A stretch of 64,000 bases of DNA from DATLGB01 sp963724135 (GTDB lineage Bacteria; Actinomycetota; Thermoleophilia; Solirubrobacterales; Solirubrobacteraceae), in NCBI GenBank assembly GCA_963724135.1, contig CAVRTA010000004.1:248001-312000 (forward strand), written 5' to 3'. Below are positions 42,883-50,818 of this stretch, in pieces; position 1 is the stretch's first letter, and each line of letters opens with the position of its first letter. The notes beneath the pieces are model-generated. The model saw only the letters and a program-made list of their open reading frames with translations, ran no database searches and was not told the origin of the DNA. Made by a program: the position numbers and the translations under genes.

Positions 42883-43647
42883 ATGACCGACCCAGCCGCC
42901 GCGATCGCGCGCCTCGACGCGCTGACGCGGCGGCTCCGGGTCGAGTGCCCGTGGGATCGCGAGCAGGACGAGCGCTCGATCGTCCCGCACACGGTCGAGG
43001 AGGCCTACGAGCTGGCGGCGGCCGCCTGGTCGGACGATGACGCCAAGCTGGTCGACGAGCTCGGCGACGTTCTCTTCCAGGTCCACTTCCTGGCGCTGCT
43101 GCTGGAGGAGCGGGGCGGCGGGTCGCTGGCAGACGTCGCCGAGCACGTGCACGCCAAGCTCGTCCGCCGGCACCCGCACATCTTTGGCGAGGTCGAAGTC
43201 GAGGGCGCGGGGGAGGTGCTGCGCAACTGGGAGCAGATCAAGCGGACCGAGGCCGGCCGCGAGCCGGGCATCTTCGGCGAGGTGCCGGAGAACCTGCCCT
43301 CGCCGCTGCTGGCGCGCAAGGTCCAGCGCCGTGCCGCGACGCACGGCTTCGACTGGGACGAGCCGCCCTACGAGGCCGTCGAGGAGGAGCTGGCGGAGCT
43401 GCGCGAGGCGGCGACGCGTGAGGAGCGCTTCCACGAGGTCGGCGATCTGCTCTTCAGCGCCGTGAACGTCGCCCGCAAGCTCAAGGTCGATCCCGAGCTC
43501 GCGCTGCGCGCGTCGGCCGAGCGTTTCCGCGCGCGCGTCGAGGCGGCCGAGGCGCTGGCCGCATCGGAGGGCGTCGACTGGTCCGCGCTGGGGCTCGACC
43601 AGCAGGACGCCTACTACGACCGGGCCCGCAAGAAGCTGCGCGGGTAG
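42883..43647 (+). CDS. mazG: MazG nucleoside triphosphate pyrophosphohydrolase
   Basis: 254 residues with two MazG modules: CPWDREQDERSIVPHTVEEAYELAAAAWSDDDAKLVDELGDVLFQVHFLALL (metal-binding EEAYE and DELGD) and the second EELAELREA ... HEVGDLLFSAVNVARKLKVDPELALRASAERFRAR. It hydrolyses non-canonical NTPs to NMP and PPi. No intergenic base separates it from the PPIase gene. Confidence 0.95.
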   Translation: MTDPAAAIARLDALTRRLRVECPWDREQDERSIVPHTVEEAYELAAAAWSDDDAKLVDELGDVLFQVHFLALLLEERGGGSLADVAEHVHAKLVRRHPHIFGEVEVEGAGEVLRNWEQIKRTEAGREPGIFGEVPENLPSPLLARKVQRRAATHGFDWDEPPYEAVEEELAELREAATREERFHEVGDLLFSAVNVARKLKVDPELALRASAERFRARVEAAEALAASEGVDWSALGLDQQDAYYDRARKKLRG

Positions 43648-43650
43648 CTT
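43645..43650 (+). promoter_or_regulatory. Putative -10 (TAGCTT) for eno
   Basis: TAGCTT, whose TAG is the mazG stop, ends 10 nt before the eno ATG. Confidence 0.35.
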
Positions 43651-43660
43651 TCATCTCTTA

Positions 43661-44935
<1,275 letters not shown>

Positions 44936-44966
44936 CTTCACAAAAGGGTCCGTCCCTTTTGTGAAG
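44936..44966 (+). repeat. 31-bp palindromic element, copy 2 (immediately after eno)
   Basis: Arms CTTCACAAAAGGG and CCCTTTTGTGAAG with loop TCCGT; this is copy 1 (19221-19251) in the exact opposite orientation, identical across all 31 bp. It begins at the base after the eno stop and ends 35 nt before the ftsB-like ATG, so in RNA it would form a 13-bp hairpin that could also act as a terminator or processing signal. Confidence 0.95.
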
Positions 44967-45001
44967 CAGGGTTTCGGCGGTGCCTCGCGAACGCGGGGAA
45001 G

Positions 45002-45310
45002 ATGGCTCCCTCGCACACACGGATCCGGTGGGACCGGCTCGGGCGCATCGCCCTGCTGTTCGTCGCCGCGCTCGTGATCTACCTCTACATCGGCCCCACC
45101 CGCAACTGGGTCGTCACCTACAAGCAGTCCAAGGAGCGCAAGGCCGAGGTCGCCGCGCTCAAGCGCGAGAACGCGCGGCTGATCGCGCGCCGCAACGAGC
45201 TGCGCGACCCGGCCGCGCTCGAGACCGAGGCCCGCTCGATCGGCATGGTCCGCGGGGGCGAGAAGGCCTACGTGATCTCCGGTCTCCCCGGCGACCACAC
45301 CCGCCGCTAG
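45002..45310 (+). CDS. FtsB/DivIC family septum formation initiator
   Basis: 102 residues. One membrane segment (about 14-32, IALLFVAALVIYLYIGPTR) is followed by a coiled-coil heptad region (about 40-70: SKERKAEVAALKRENARLIARRNELRD) and the short conserved end PAALETEARSIGMVRGGEKAYVISG typical of FtsB/DivIC, the divisome subunits that link FtsQ and FtsL. Location directly after eno is the conserved eno-ftsB order of actinobacteria. Confidence 0.93.
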   Translation: MAPSHTRIRWDRLGRIALLFVAALVIYLYIGPTRNWVVTYKQSKERKAEVAALKRENARLIARRNELRDPAALETEARSIGMVRGGEKAYVISGLPGDHTRR

Positions 45311-45313
45311 CTT
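45308..45313 (+). promoter_or_regulatory. Putative -10 (TAGCTT)
   Basis: TAGCTT, whose TAG is the stop of the preceding gene, ends 7 nt before GTG 45321 and overlaps a competing TTG at 45312. Confidence 0.4.
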
Positions 45314-45320
45314 GGCGGGC

Positions 45321-45644
45321 GTGCCGTTCGAGACCGCCCTGCCGCAATGGGAGGAGGGGACGCGACGCCTCGCCGCGGCCCCGCCTGACCGCCGCCGGAC
45401 GATGGAGCGCGTCACCGACCGCGTGGTCGTCGAGCTTCGCCGCCGCCTCGGCGGGCCGTTCACGACCGACGAGCTCGTCGCGCTCTACGACGGCGGCACC
45501 GGATGGGTCACCGACGTCGCCGCGCAGGTCGCCCCTGAGGACCCGGACGCCTGGGACGTGCTCATCGTCGGCGACGCGGCGTTCGCCCGCTACCTGCGCG
45601 AGGCCAGCGACTTCGCCGGCGGCCGGCGCATCCTCAATCGCTGA
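45321..45644 (+). CDS. Hypothetical protein
   Basis: 107 residues from GTG 45321, preferred over TTG 45312 because the latter lies inside a likely -10 hexamer. Sequence: an amphipathic N-terminal helix (TALPQWEEGTRRLAAAPPDRRRTMERVTDRVVVELRRRLG) followed by FTTDELVALYDGGTGWVTDVAAQVAPEDPDAWDVLIVGDAAFARYLREA. This resembles a small protein conserved beside ftsB in actinobacteria, but I cannot name the family. No signal peptide or membrane segment. Confidence 0.65.
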   Translation: MPFETALPQWEEGTRRLAAAPPDRRRTMERVTDRVVVELRRRLGGPFTTDELVALYDGGTGWVTDVAAQVAPEDPDAWDVLIVGDAAFARYLREASDFAGGRRILNR

Positions 45645-46203
45645 CGCGCCACAAGCCGGTCATGCGGCACAGCTCCTCGAAGCCGAGCGAGGCGTACAGG
45701 CGGGCGGCGTCCCCGCCGACGTCGGTGGGCAGGAACACGAGCTCGGCGCCCGCCGCGTACGCGTTGGCCACCGCGGTGCGCACCAGGGCAGAGCCCAGCC
45801 CCCGGCGCCGGCGCGCCGGCGTCGTGTAGACGTCCTCGACCATCTGCACCGCGCCGTCGCCGACGCGCAGGGCCATTGCCGCGCCGCCGATCGTCAGCAT
45901 CTCGGTCGGCGTGCGCTCGAGCAGGCGCCGGTCCCCGGCGAGGATCTGCTCGACGACCGGCGCGACCAGCTCGGCCTGCACCCACTCGCGGCGCAGGTCC
46001 AGGATGCCGTCGCGCCCGACCGGGCTTACGCGCGGGTCGGGCTCGGGCGGCTCGCCGCGGTGGGCCATCAGCATCGAGACCTCGCGCTCCCAGCCGTCGA
46101 TCCCTGCCTCCTCACCCTCGACCACGAAACCGAGGACGTCGCGCTCCACGAGCGCCTTCAGGTCGGCGTCGGCGCCGACGTAGAGCGCGTTGAGGTTGCG
46201 CAC
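45634..46203 (-). CDS. GNAT family acetyltransferase (N-terminus extends further upstream)
   Basis: 189 residues counted from GTG 46203. The C-terminal half has the GNAT acetyl-CoA pattern VEDVYTTPARRRRGLGSALVRTAVANAYAAGAELVFL (R-R-R-G-L-G-S) and YASLGFEEL. The coding frame continues upstream of the GTG to about 46312 with clear protein character (FDHAVFASAADIV, QRWGLELRTPSLPLVRNLNALYV, the usual first strand region of such proteins), but there is no ATG/GTG/TTG there; an ATT at 46332 is the nearest oddity. Either a rare start or an N-terminal frame change is involved. Overlaps the convergent ORF by 11 nt. Confidence 0.8.
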   Translation of the reverse strand: MRNLNALYVGADADLKALVERDVLGFVVEGEEAGIDGWEREVSMLMAHRGEPPEPDPRVSPVGRDGILDLRREWVQAELVAPVVEQILAGDRRLLERTPTEMLTIGGAAMALRVGDGAVQMVEDVYTTPARRRRGLGSALVRTAVANAYAAGAELVFLPTDVGGDAARLYASLGFEELCRMTGLWRVSD

Positions 46204-46309
46204 CAGCGGCAGCGACGGCGTGCGGAGCTCGAGGCCCCACCGCTGCTCGGCGACGATGTCCGCGGCGCTGGCGAAGACCGCGTGGTCGAACGCGCGCGCG
46301 CGCTCGGCG

Positions 46310-46855
46310 TCAGTCGTCGTCGTCGTCGGAATCGCCGCCCGCGCGCCGGATCACGATCTGGTCCTCCTCGATCGTGACCTCCACGGCCCGCTGGCCGGCC
46401 CAGTGCTCGGCGTACACGGGGTCGTCCTGGACGTCGGGGTCGAGCCACAGTCCGTAGCCCTCCTCGCCGTGGTCGAACGTCCCCTCGAACGGCTGCTTGG
46501 CCCCCCGCCCGCGCCCGCGCCCGCCCCGGCGGCTGCGTCGCTTCGGCGCCGGCTTGGGCTCGGGGTCCTCGTCGGTCGTCGCCTCCTCGGCAGCGGAAGC
46601 CTCCTCCTCGGCGCGCCGGGCGGCCTCGGCCTCCAGCTCGGCGGCGATCGCCGCGTCGTCCTCGGCGCGCAGGTCGACCTCGTCCGTGGAGGCCCCGCCC
46701 GCCCCGTCGCCGTCGGCGAGATCGTTCTCGCGCCTGAAGGTCCCGATCTGCTGAACCGTCACCTCGAGCTGGTGGGCGATCCATGCGTCCGTGCGGCCCT
46801 GCCTGACCCACGAGCGGATCTGATTGAGGTGCGGTCGAAGCGATTTGCGGGTCAT
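46310..46855 (-). CDS. HTH protein with basic linker and acidic tail
   Basis: 181 residues, ATG 46855. The N-terminus (about 1-45) forms a helix-turn-helix: HLNQIRSWVRQGRTDAWIAHQLEVTVQQIGTFRREN. An acidic Ala/Glu region follows, then a strongly basic patch (KRRSRRGGRGRGRGAK) and a beta-like C-terminus (GTFDHGEEGYGLWLDPDVQDDPVYAEHWAGQRAVEVTIEEDQIVIRRAGG) ending in a run of Asp. It may be a nucleic-acid-binding regulator peculiar to this group. Its stop region overlaps the start region of the GNAT gene. Confidence 0.75.
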   Translation of the reverse strand: MTRKSLRPHLNQIRSWVRQGRTDAWIAHQLEVTVQQIGTFRRENDLADGDGAGGASTDEVDLRAEDDAAIAAELEAEAARRAEEEASAAEEATTDEDPEPKPAPKRRSRRGGRGRGRGAKQPFEGTFDHGEEGYGLWLDPDVQDDPVYAEHWAGQRAVEVTIEEDQIVIRRAGGDSDDDDD

Positions 46856-46988
46856 GTCCTGCGTCACCGTACAAAACGACGGGAAACTGGGTGGGTGCCG
46901 TCGCGACTGGCGCGCTAAGTTTGTTGAGCCGGTATGAAGGGGTACGGGGTGACCCGACACGACGTCGAGGCAAGGGGGCGGGGCGGCG

Positions 46989-47222
46989 ATGCTGGTCCTG
47001 ACGCGCAAGTCCAATCAGAGCATCATGATCGGAGATGAGATCGAGGTCTCCGTTCTGTCGATCATGGGGGAGAAGGTGCGCATCGGCATCCAGGCGCCGC
47101 GCGACATCCCGGTGTTCCGCAAGGAGGTCTACCTCGAGATCCAGCAGGAGAACGTGGCGGCCGGCCACGGCTCCGCCCGGTCCGAGGTCGACGACGCTCT
47201 GAGCCGGCTCAGTAGGCGCTAG
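46989..47222 (+). CDS. csrA: Carbon storage regulator CsrA
   Basis: 77 residues: MLVLTRKSNQSIMIGDEIEVSVLSIMGEKVRIGIQAPRDIPVFRKEVYLEI is canonical CsrA, with the RNA-binding residues at both ends (L4/R6 and the VRIGIQAPRDIPVFRKEVY strand). CsrA represses translation by binding GGA motifs near ribosome sites and in flagellated bacteria limits flagellin synthesis together with FliW. FliW is not seen in this window. The C-terminal tail extends past the usual end. The gene overlaps the convergent recQ by 14 nt. Confidence 0.95.
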   Translation: MLVLTRKSNQSIMIGDEIEVSVLSIMGEKVRIGIQAPRDIPVFRKEVYLEIQQENVAAGHGSARSEVDDALSRLSRR

Positions 47223-49200
47223 CCAGCACCAGCGGGGACACAGCGGCAGCGCCGCGTCGGCGCAGCTGCCCGGCCACCATGGCGAGCGTCCACCCGCTCT
47301 GGCGGACGTCGTCGACCAGCAGGCCCGGCGAGGCCGGAACGGGGCCGGTGACCGTGAACGCGGCGCGCACGTTCGCCGCCTGGGTCGCGGCATTGGCCAT
47401 CTCTGACTGCGGCGGCCGCTGCTCGGTTCGGGCGAGGACGTCGAGGAACTCCAGGCCCAGGCGCTCGGCCAGCCGGCGGCCGAGGTCGGCGTGCGGCGGC
47501 ACCGCGGCCACCCATTCGCCGCGCACGCCCCACCGCCGGACGAGCTCTGCGAGCGCGTCCAGCAGCTCGTCGGCGAACGGCGGCCCCTGCTGCACGAGCG
47601 GGTCCCAGCCGCCGTCACCGAGGCGGGCGAGCGCGCGGCCCTCCGACGTCTGGGCATCCTCGGGGATCTTCCTCATGGCCCCCCCGGAATCAGGCGCCAT
47701 CCTCTTCGGCTCGAGCACGATCGGGCGGTCGCGCAGGTGCAGCGTCGCCGCCCGGACCAGCTCCGCTTGCAGGGGGCCGTTCCACTTCGGCGCGGTGCAG
47801 GCGGCACAGCGCCCGCAATCGGCCGGCTCCGGGTCGTCGAGCTCCTCCTGCAGAGCGCGCATCAGGCACCGGCCGTCCGCGCCCAGGCGCGCCATCGCCG
47901 CCTGCTCGGCCCGCCGCAGCTCGGTGACCGCGGCATAGCGGTCCGCGTCGTAGGTCCAGTCGGAAGAGTCGACCCGCGACCAGGTGGTGCCATCGCGCGT
48001 CACCGCGCCCTCGACGTCGAGGATCTTCAGCATCGCGTCGATCCGGCTCGTGCCGAGGTTGACCACGGAGCTGACCTGGCGCGTCGTGGCGGGCAGCGCG
48101 TCGAGCACCGCTTCGACGTGCTCGCGGCGCGGGAACGCCGTCGAGATGAAGAAGTCCTGGATGCGGCGGTCCTCGGCACCGCGCAGCAGCACCACCTCGG
48201 CGTGCTCGACGCCGCGGCCGGCGCGGCCGACCTGCTGGTAGTAGGCGATCACCGAGCCCGGCGCCTGGTAGTGGACCACCCAGCCGAGGTCCGCCTTGTC
48301 GTAGCCCATGCCGAGCGCGCTCGTCGCCGCAACGGCCTTGACGTCGTTGCGCAGCAGCCGGTCCTCGACCGCGATGCGGCGCTCGCTGTCGACTTCGCCC
48401 GAGTACGCCTCGGCGCCGATCCCGTTGTGGTTGAGCCAGTCGGCGACGGTCTCGGCGTCGCGCTTGGTGAGCGTGTAGACGATGCCCGCGCCAGTGAGCT
48501 CGGGGAGGTGCGTCGCCAGCCAGGCGAGGCGGTCGGCCTGGCGCGCGAGCTCGACCACCTCAAGCCGCAACGACCGGCGGGCGAGCGGCCCGCGGTACGT
48601 ACGCACCGCCCCGAGCTGCTCCTCGACATCGCGCACCACGCGGTCGTTGGCGGTCGCCGTCGTGCCGAGCACGGCGACGCCGTCGGGCAGCCGCGCGAGC
48701 ACGTCGGCGATCCGGCGGTAGTCGGGCCGGAAGTCGTGACCCCAGTCCGACACGCAGTGCGCCTCGTCGACGACGAGCAGGCCGACGCGCTGCGCGAACA
48801 GCGGCAGCATCGTTTCCCGGAACTGGGAGTTGTTGAGCCGCTCCGGCGAGATCAGCAGCAGGTCGACGGCGTCGTCGCCGAGCAGTTCGCGCACCTCGTC
48901 CCACGCGGCCCGGTTGGTGCTGTTGATCGTGTGGGCGCGCAGCCCGAGCCGGGTCGCCGCCTCGATCTGGTTGCGCATCAGCGCAAGCAGCGGCGAGACG
49001 ATCAGCGTCGGCCCCGCGGCGCGCTCGCGCAGCAGCGCCGTCGCCACGAAGTAGACGGCCGACTTCCCCCAGCCCGTGCGCTGCACGCAGAGGACCCGGG
49101 CCCGGTCGGAGACCAGGTCGGCGATCGCCTCCAGCTGGTGCGGGCGCGGCTCGGCGTCCGGCCCGGCGAGCTTGCGCAGCGCCTCGAGGGCGCCCGTCAA
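47209..49200 (-). CDS. RecQ-type DNA helicase fused to a C-terminal phosphoribosyltransferase-like domain
   Basis: 663 residues, TTG start coupled by TTGA to the upstream gene. Helicase motifs: HQLEAIADLVSDRARVLCVQRTGWGKSAVYFVATALL (motif I with TGWGKS), VDEAHCVSDWGHDFRPDY (II), GTTATAND (III), and VIAYYQQVGRAGRGVEHAEVVLL (VI). The RecQ zinc-binding four cysteines appear as CLMRALQEELDDPEPADCGRCAAC. After about residue 560 there is an HRDC-less end with WVAAVPPHADLGRRLAERLGLEFLDVL and PVPASPGLLVDDVRQSGWTLAMVAGQLRRRGAAAVSPLVLA, a phosphoribosyltransferase-type fold, an arrangement known in some bacterial RecQ proteins. Confidence 0.9.
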   Translation of the reverse strand: MTGALEALRKLAGPDAEPRPHQLEAIADLVSDRARVLCVQRTGWGKSAVYFVATALLRERAAGPTLIVSPLLALMRNQIEAATRLGLRAHTINSTNRAAWDEVRELLGDDAVDLLLISPERLNNSQFRETMLPLFAQRVGLLVVDEAHCVSDWGHDFRPDYRRIADVLARLPDGVAVLGTTATANDRVVRDVEEQLGAVRTYRGPLARRSLRLEVVELARQADRLAWLATHLPELTGAGIVYTLTKRDAETVADWLNHNGIGAEAYSGEVDSERRIAVEDRLLRNDVKAVAATSALGMGYDKADLGWVVHYQAPGSVIAYYQQVGRAGRGVEHAEVVLLRGAEDRRIQDFFISTAFPRREHVEAVLDALPATTRQVSSVVNLGTSRIDAMLKILDVEGAVTRDGTTWSRVDSSDWTYDADRYAAVTELRRAEQAAMARLGADGRCLMRALQEELDDPEPADCGRCAACTAPKWNGPLQAELVRAATLHLRDRPIVLEPKRMAPDSGGAMRKIPEDAQTSEGRALARLGDGGWDPLVQQGPPFADELLDALAELVRRWGVRGEWVAAVPPHADLGRRLAERLGLEFLDVLARTEQRPPQSEMANAATQAANVRAAFTVTGPVPASPGLLVDDVRQSGWTLAMVAGQLRRRGAAAVSPLVLASAY

Positions 49201-49442
49201 CCCATCACTATGTAGAGCGTCTGGAACATCGCGATCGTCACTCCGACCGCGGTGGCCAGCAGCAGCGCGAACAGCAGGATGAAGCGCATGGTGCCGTGCT
49301 TCTTCGTGCGCTCCTGGTGCCGGCGGCGCATGCGCGTCTGCGCCTGGCGCACCTTCGCCTCGGCCAGCGCGCGCTCGAGCGCGAGCTCCTCCTGGAGCGC
49401 GGCGTCGAACTCCGCTACGGGCTGGTGCATCCGCATGCTCAC
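49197..49442 (-). CDS. Small tail-anchored membrane protein
   Basis: 81 residues. A helical, heptad-like cytoplasmic part (EFDAALQEELALERALAEAKVRQAQTRMRRRHQERTKKH) is followed by one C-terminal membrane segment (MRFILLFALLLATAVGVTIAMF). No known family. It is translationally coupled to recQ through TTGA, so it may tether or regulate it, which is inference only. ATG 49436 is an alternative start. Confidence 0.7.
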   Translation of the reverse strand: MSMRMHQPVAEFDAALQEELALERALAEAKVRQAQTRMRRRHQERTKKHGTMRFILLFALLLATAVGVTIAMFQTLYIVMG

Positions 49443-49557
49443 GAGGCAGATAACCCTACCGCGCGTTTATGTAACCGCGCCTCGGCGGTGCGTTGTCCAG
49501 CGCCGACGCTTCCAGCCCTCCGGCCGTAGCCGATTTGGCGATGAGGGCGGGGGAGCG

Positions 49558-49668
49558 CGAAGCGCGCCAGGTTTCCGGCGGTCAGTCCGAAGCGCGCCAT
49601 ATTTCCGGCGGCTTCCGCCGGAAATCCAGCACGGTTCGAGATGACCGGTGGAGATCCGGCGCGGTTCG
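49558..49668. repeat. Four imperfect 24-bp repeats, two direct and two inverted, 30-bp period
   Basis: Units at 49558-49581 and 49588-49611 match at 22 of 24 positions (CGAAGCGCGCCAGG/TA TTTCCGGCGG pattern). Units at 49615-49638 and 49645-49668 are the same sequence in the other orientation with several changes. The inner pair forms an 11-bp perfect stem (49601-49611 with 49615-49625) around a 3-nt loop. Between units lies a 6-bp spacer. The array fills most of the 287-bp gap between the small membrane-protein gene and the aldolase gene; nothing else is seen there. Confidence 0.75.
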
Positions 49669-49729
49669 GCCCCTCCCCTCCTCGGTGCCGTCACGCTGCG
49701 CAGTGAACTGCGGCGCGCGGCGCCAGCCG

Positions 49730-50818
49730 TCAGGCGACGGTGACGTCAGGGTTCAGATAGACGTCCTGGATCGCGTGCAGCAGGGCGACGCCCTCGTCCA
49801 TCGGGCGCTGGAACGCCTTGCGGCCCGAGATCAGGCCGGTGCCGCCGGCGCGCTTGTTGACCACCGCCGTGCGGACCGCCTCGGCGAGGTCCGACTCGCC
49901 CGAGGCGGCGCCGCCGGAATTGATCAGCCCGGCACGGCCCGAGTAGCAGTTGATGACCTGCCAGCGGGTGAGGTCGATCGGGTGGTCGGTCGTGAGCTTG
50001 TCGTAGACGAGCTTCGAGGTCTTGCCGAACGACGCGCCGTTGGAGTTGAGCGCCAGGTAACCGCCGTTGAGCTCGGGCAGCTTCTGCTTGATGATGTCCG
50101 CCTCGAGCGTCACCCCGATGTGGTTGGCCTGGGCGGTCAGGTCGGCGGCGGTGTGGTAGTCGGTGCCGTCCTGCTTGAAGCCGTCCGAGCGCAGGTAGCA
50201 CCAGAGCACGGTGAACATTCCGAGCTGGTGGGCCTCCTCGAAGGCGGCGGCGATCTCGACGATCTGGCGGCGGGACTGGTCGGAGCCGAAGTAGATCGTC
50301 GCGCCGACGCCCGCGGCGCCGAGGTCCCATGCCTTACGCACGGAGGCGAACGCGACTTGGTCGAACGCATTCGGGTAGGTCAGCAGCTCGTTGTGGTTGA
50401 GCTTGACGATGAACGGGATCCGATGCGCGTGCGTGCGGCTGATCGCGCCGAGCACGCCGACGGACGACGCGAAGGCGTTGCAGCCGCCCTCGATCGCAAG
50501 CTCCGCCAGGCACTTGGGATCGAAGTAGATGGGGTTGGGCGCGAACGAGGAGGCACCCGAGTGCTCGAGGCCCTGGTCGACCGGCAGGATCGACACGTAG
50601 CCCGTGCCGGCGAGCCGACCGTGGTTGAAGAGCATGTGCAGGCTGCGCAGCACCTGCGGGGAGCGGTCGGTCGAGGCGTAGACGCGCTCGATGAAATCCG
50701 GGCCGGGCAGGTGCAGCAGGTCGGACGAGATCCCTTCGCAGGTGTGGGACAGGAGGTCCTGGGCGTCGTCGCCGAGCAGGTCCTCGAGGCGGTTGGTGTC
50801 AACATCGACGATGGCCAT
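49730..50818 (-). CDS. Class I fructose-bisphosphate aldolase (DhnA/FbaB type)
   Basis: 362 residues of the archaeal-type class I aldolase family, which cleaves fructose-1,6-bisphosphate through a Schiff-base lysine. Motifs: SILPVDQGLEHSGASSFAPNPIYFDPKC, FIVKLNHNELLTY (the lysine environment of the active site) and NSNGASFGKTSKLVYDKL, with STDRSPQVLRSLHMLFNHGRLAGTGYV near the N-terminus. The ATG at 50818 is preceded by TACCGT at 7 nt, suggesting a leaderless message. Its start codon overlaps the divergent ATG of the next gene. Confidence 0.93.
   Translation of the reverse strand: MAIVDVDTNRLEDLLGDDAQDLLSHTCEGISSDLLHLPGPDFIERVYASTDRSPQVLRSLHMLFNHGRLAGTGYVSILPVDQGLEHSGASSFAPNPIYFDPKCLAELAIEGGCNAFASSVGVLGAISRTHAHRIPFIVKLNHNELLTYPNAFDQVAFASVRKAWDLGAAGVGATIYFGSDQSRRQIVEIAAAFEEAHQLGMFTVLWCYLRSDGFKQDGTDYHTAADLTAQANHIGVTLEADIIKQKLPELNGGYLALNSNGASFGKTSKLVYDKLTTDHPIDLTRWQVINCYSGRAGLINSGGAASGESDLAEAVRTAVVNKRAGGTGLISGRKAFQRPMDEGVALLHAIQDVYLNPDVTVA

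Noticed and set aside
44936..44966. Palindrome after eno as just an intrinsic terminator
   Set aside because: It lacks a following T run and is identical over all 31 bp, loop included, to a sequence inside ispE, which a simple terminator would not explain.
44980..46377. 465-codon plus-strand ORF from before ftsB to beyond the GNAT gene
   Set aside because: Runs in another frame through ftsB and antisense to GNAT; Arg/Pro-rich shadow.
49558..49668. CRISPR array
   Set aside because: Repeats are imperfect, two are inverted, spacers are only 6 bp, and no cas genes are present.
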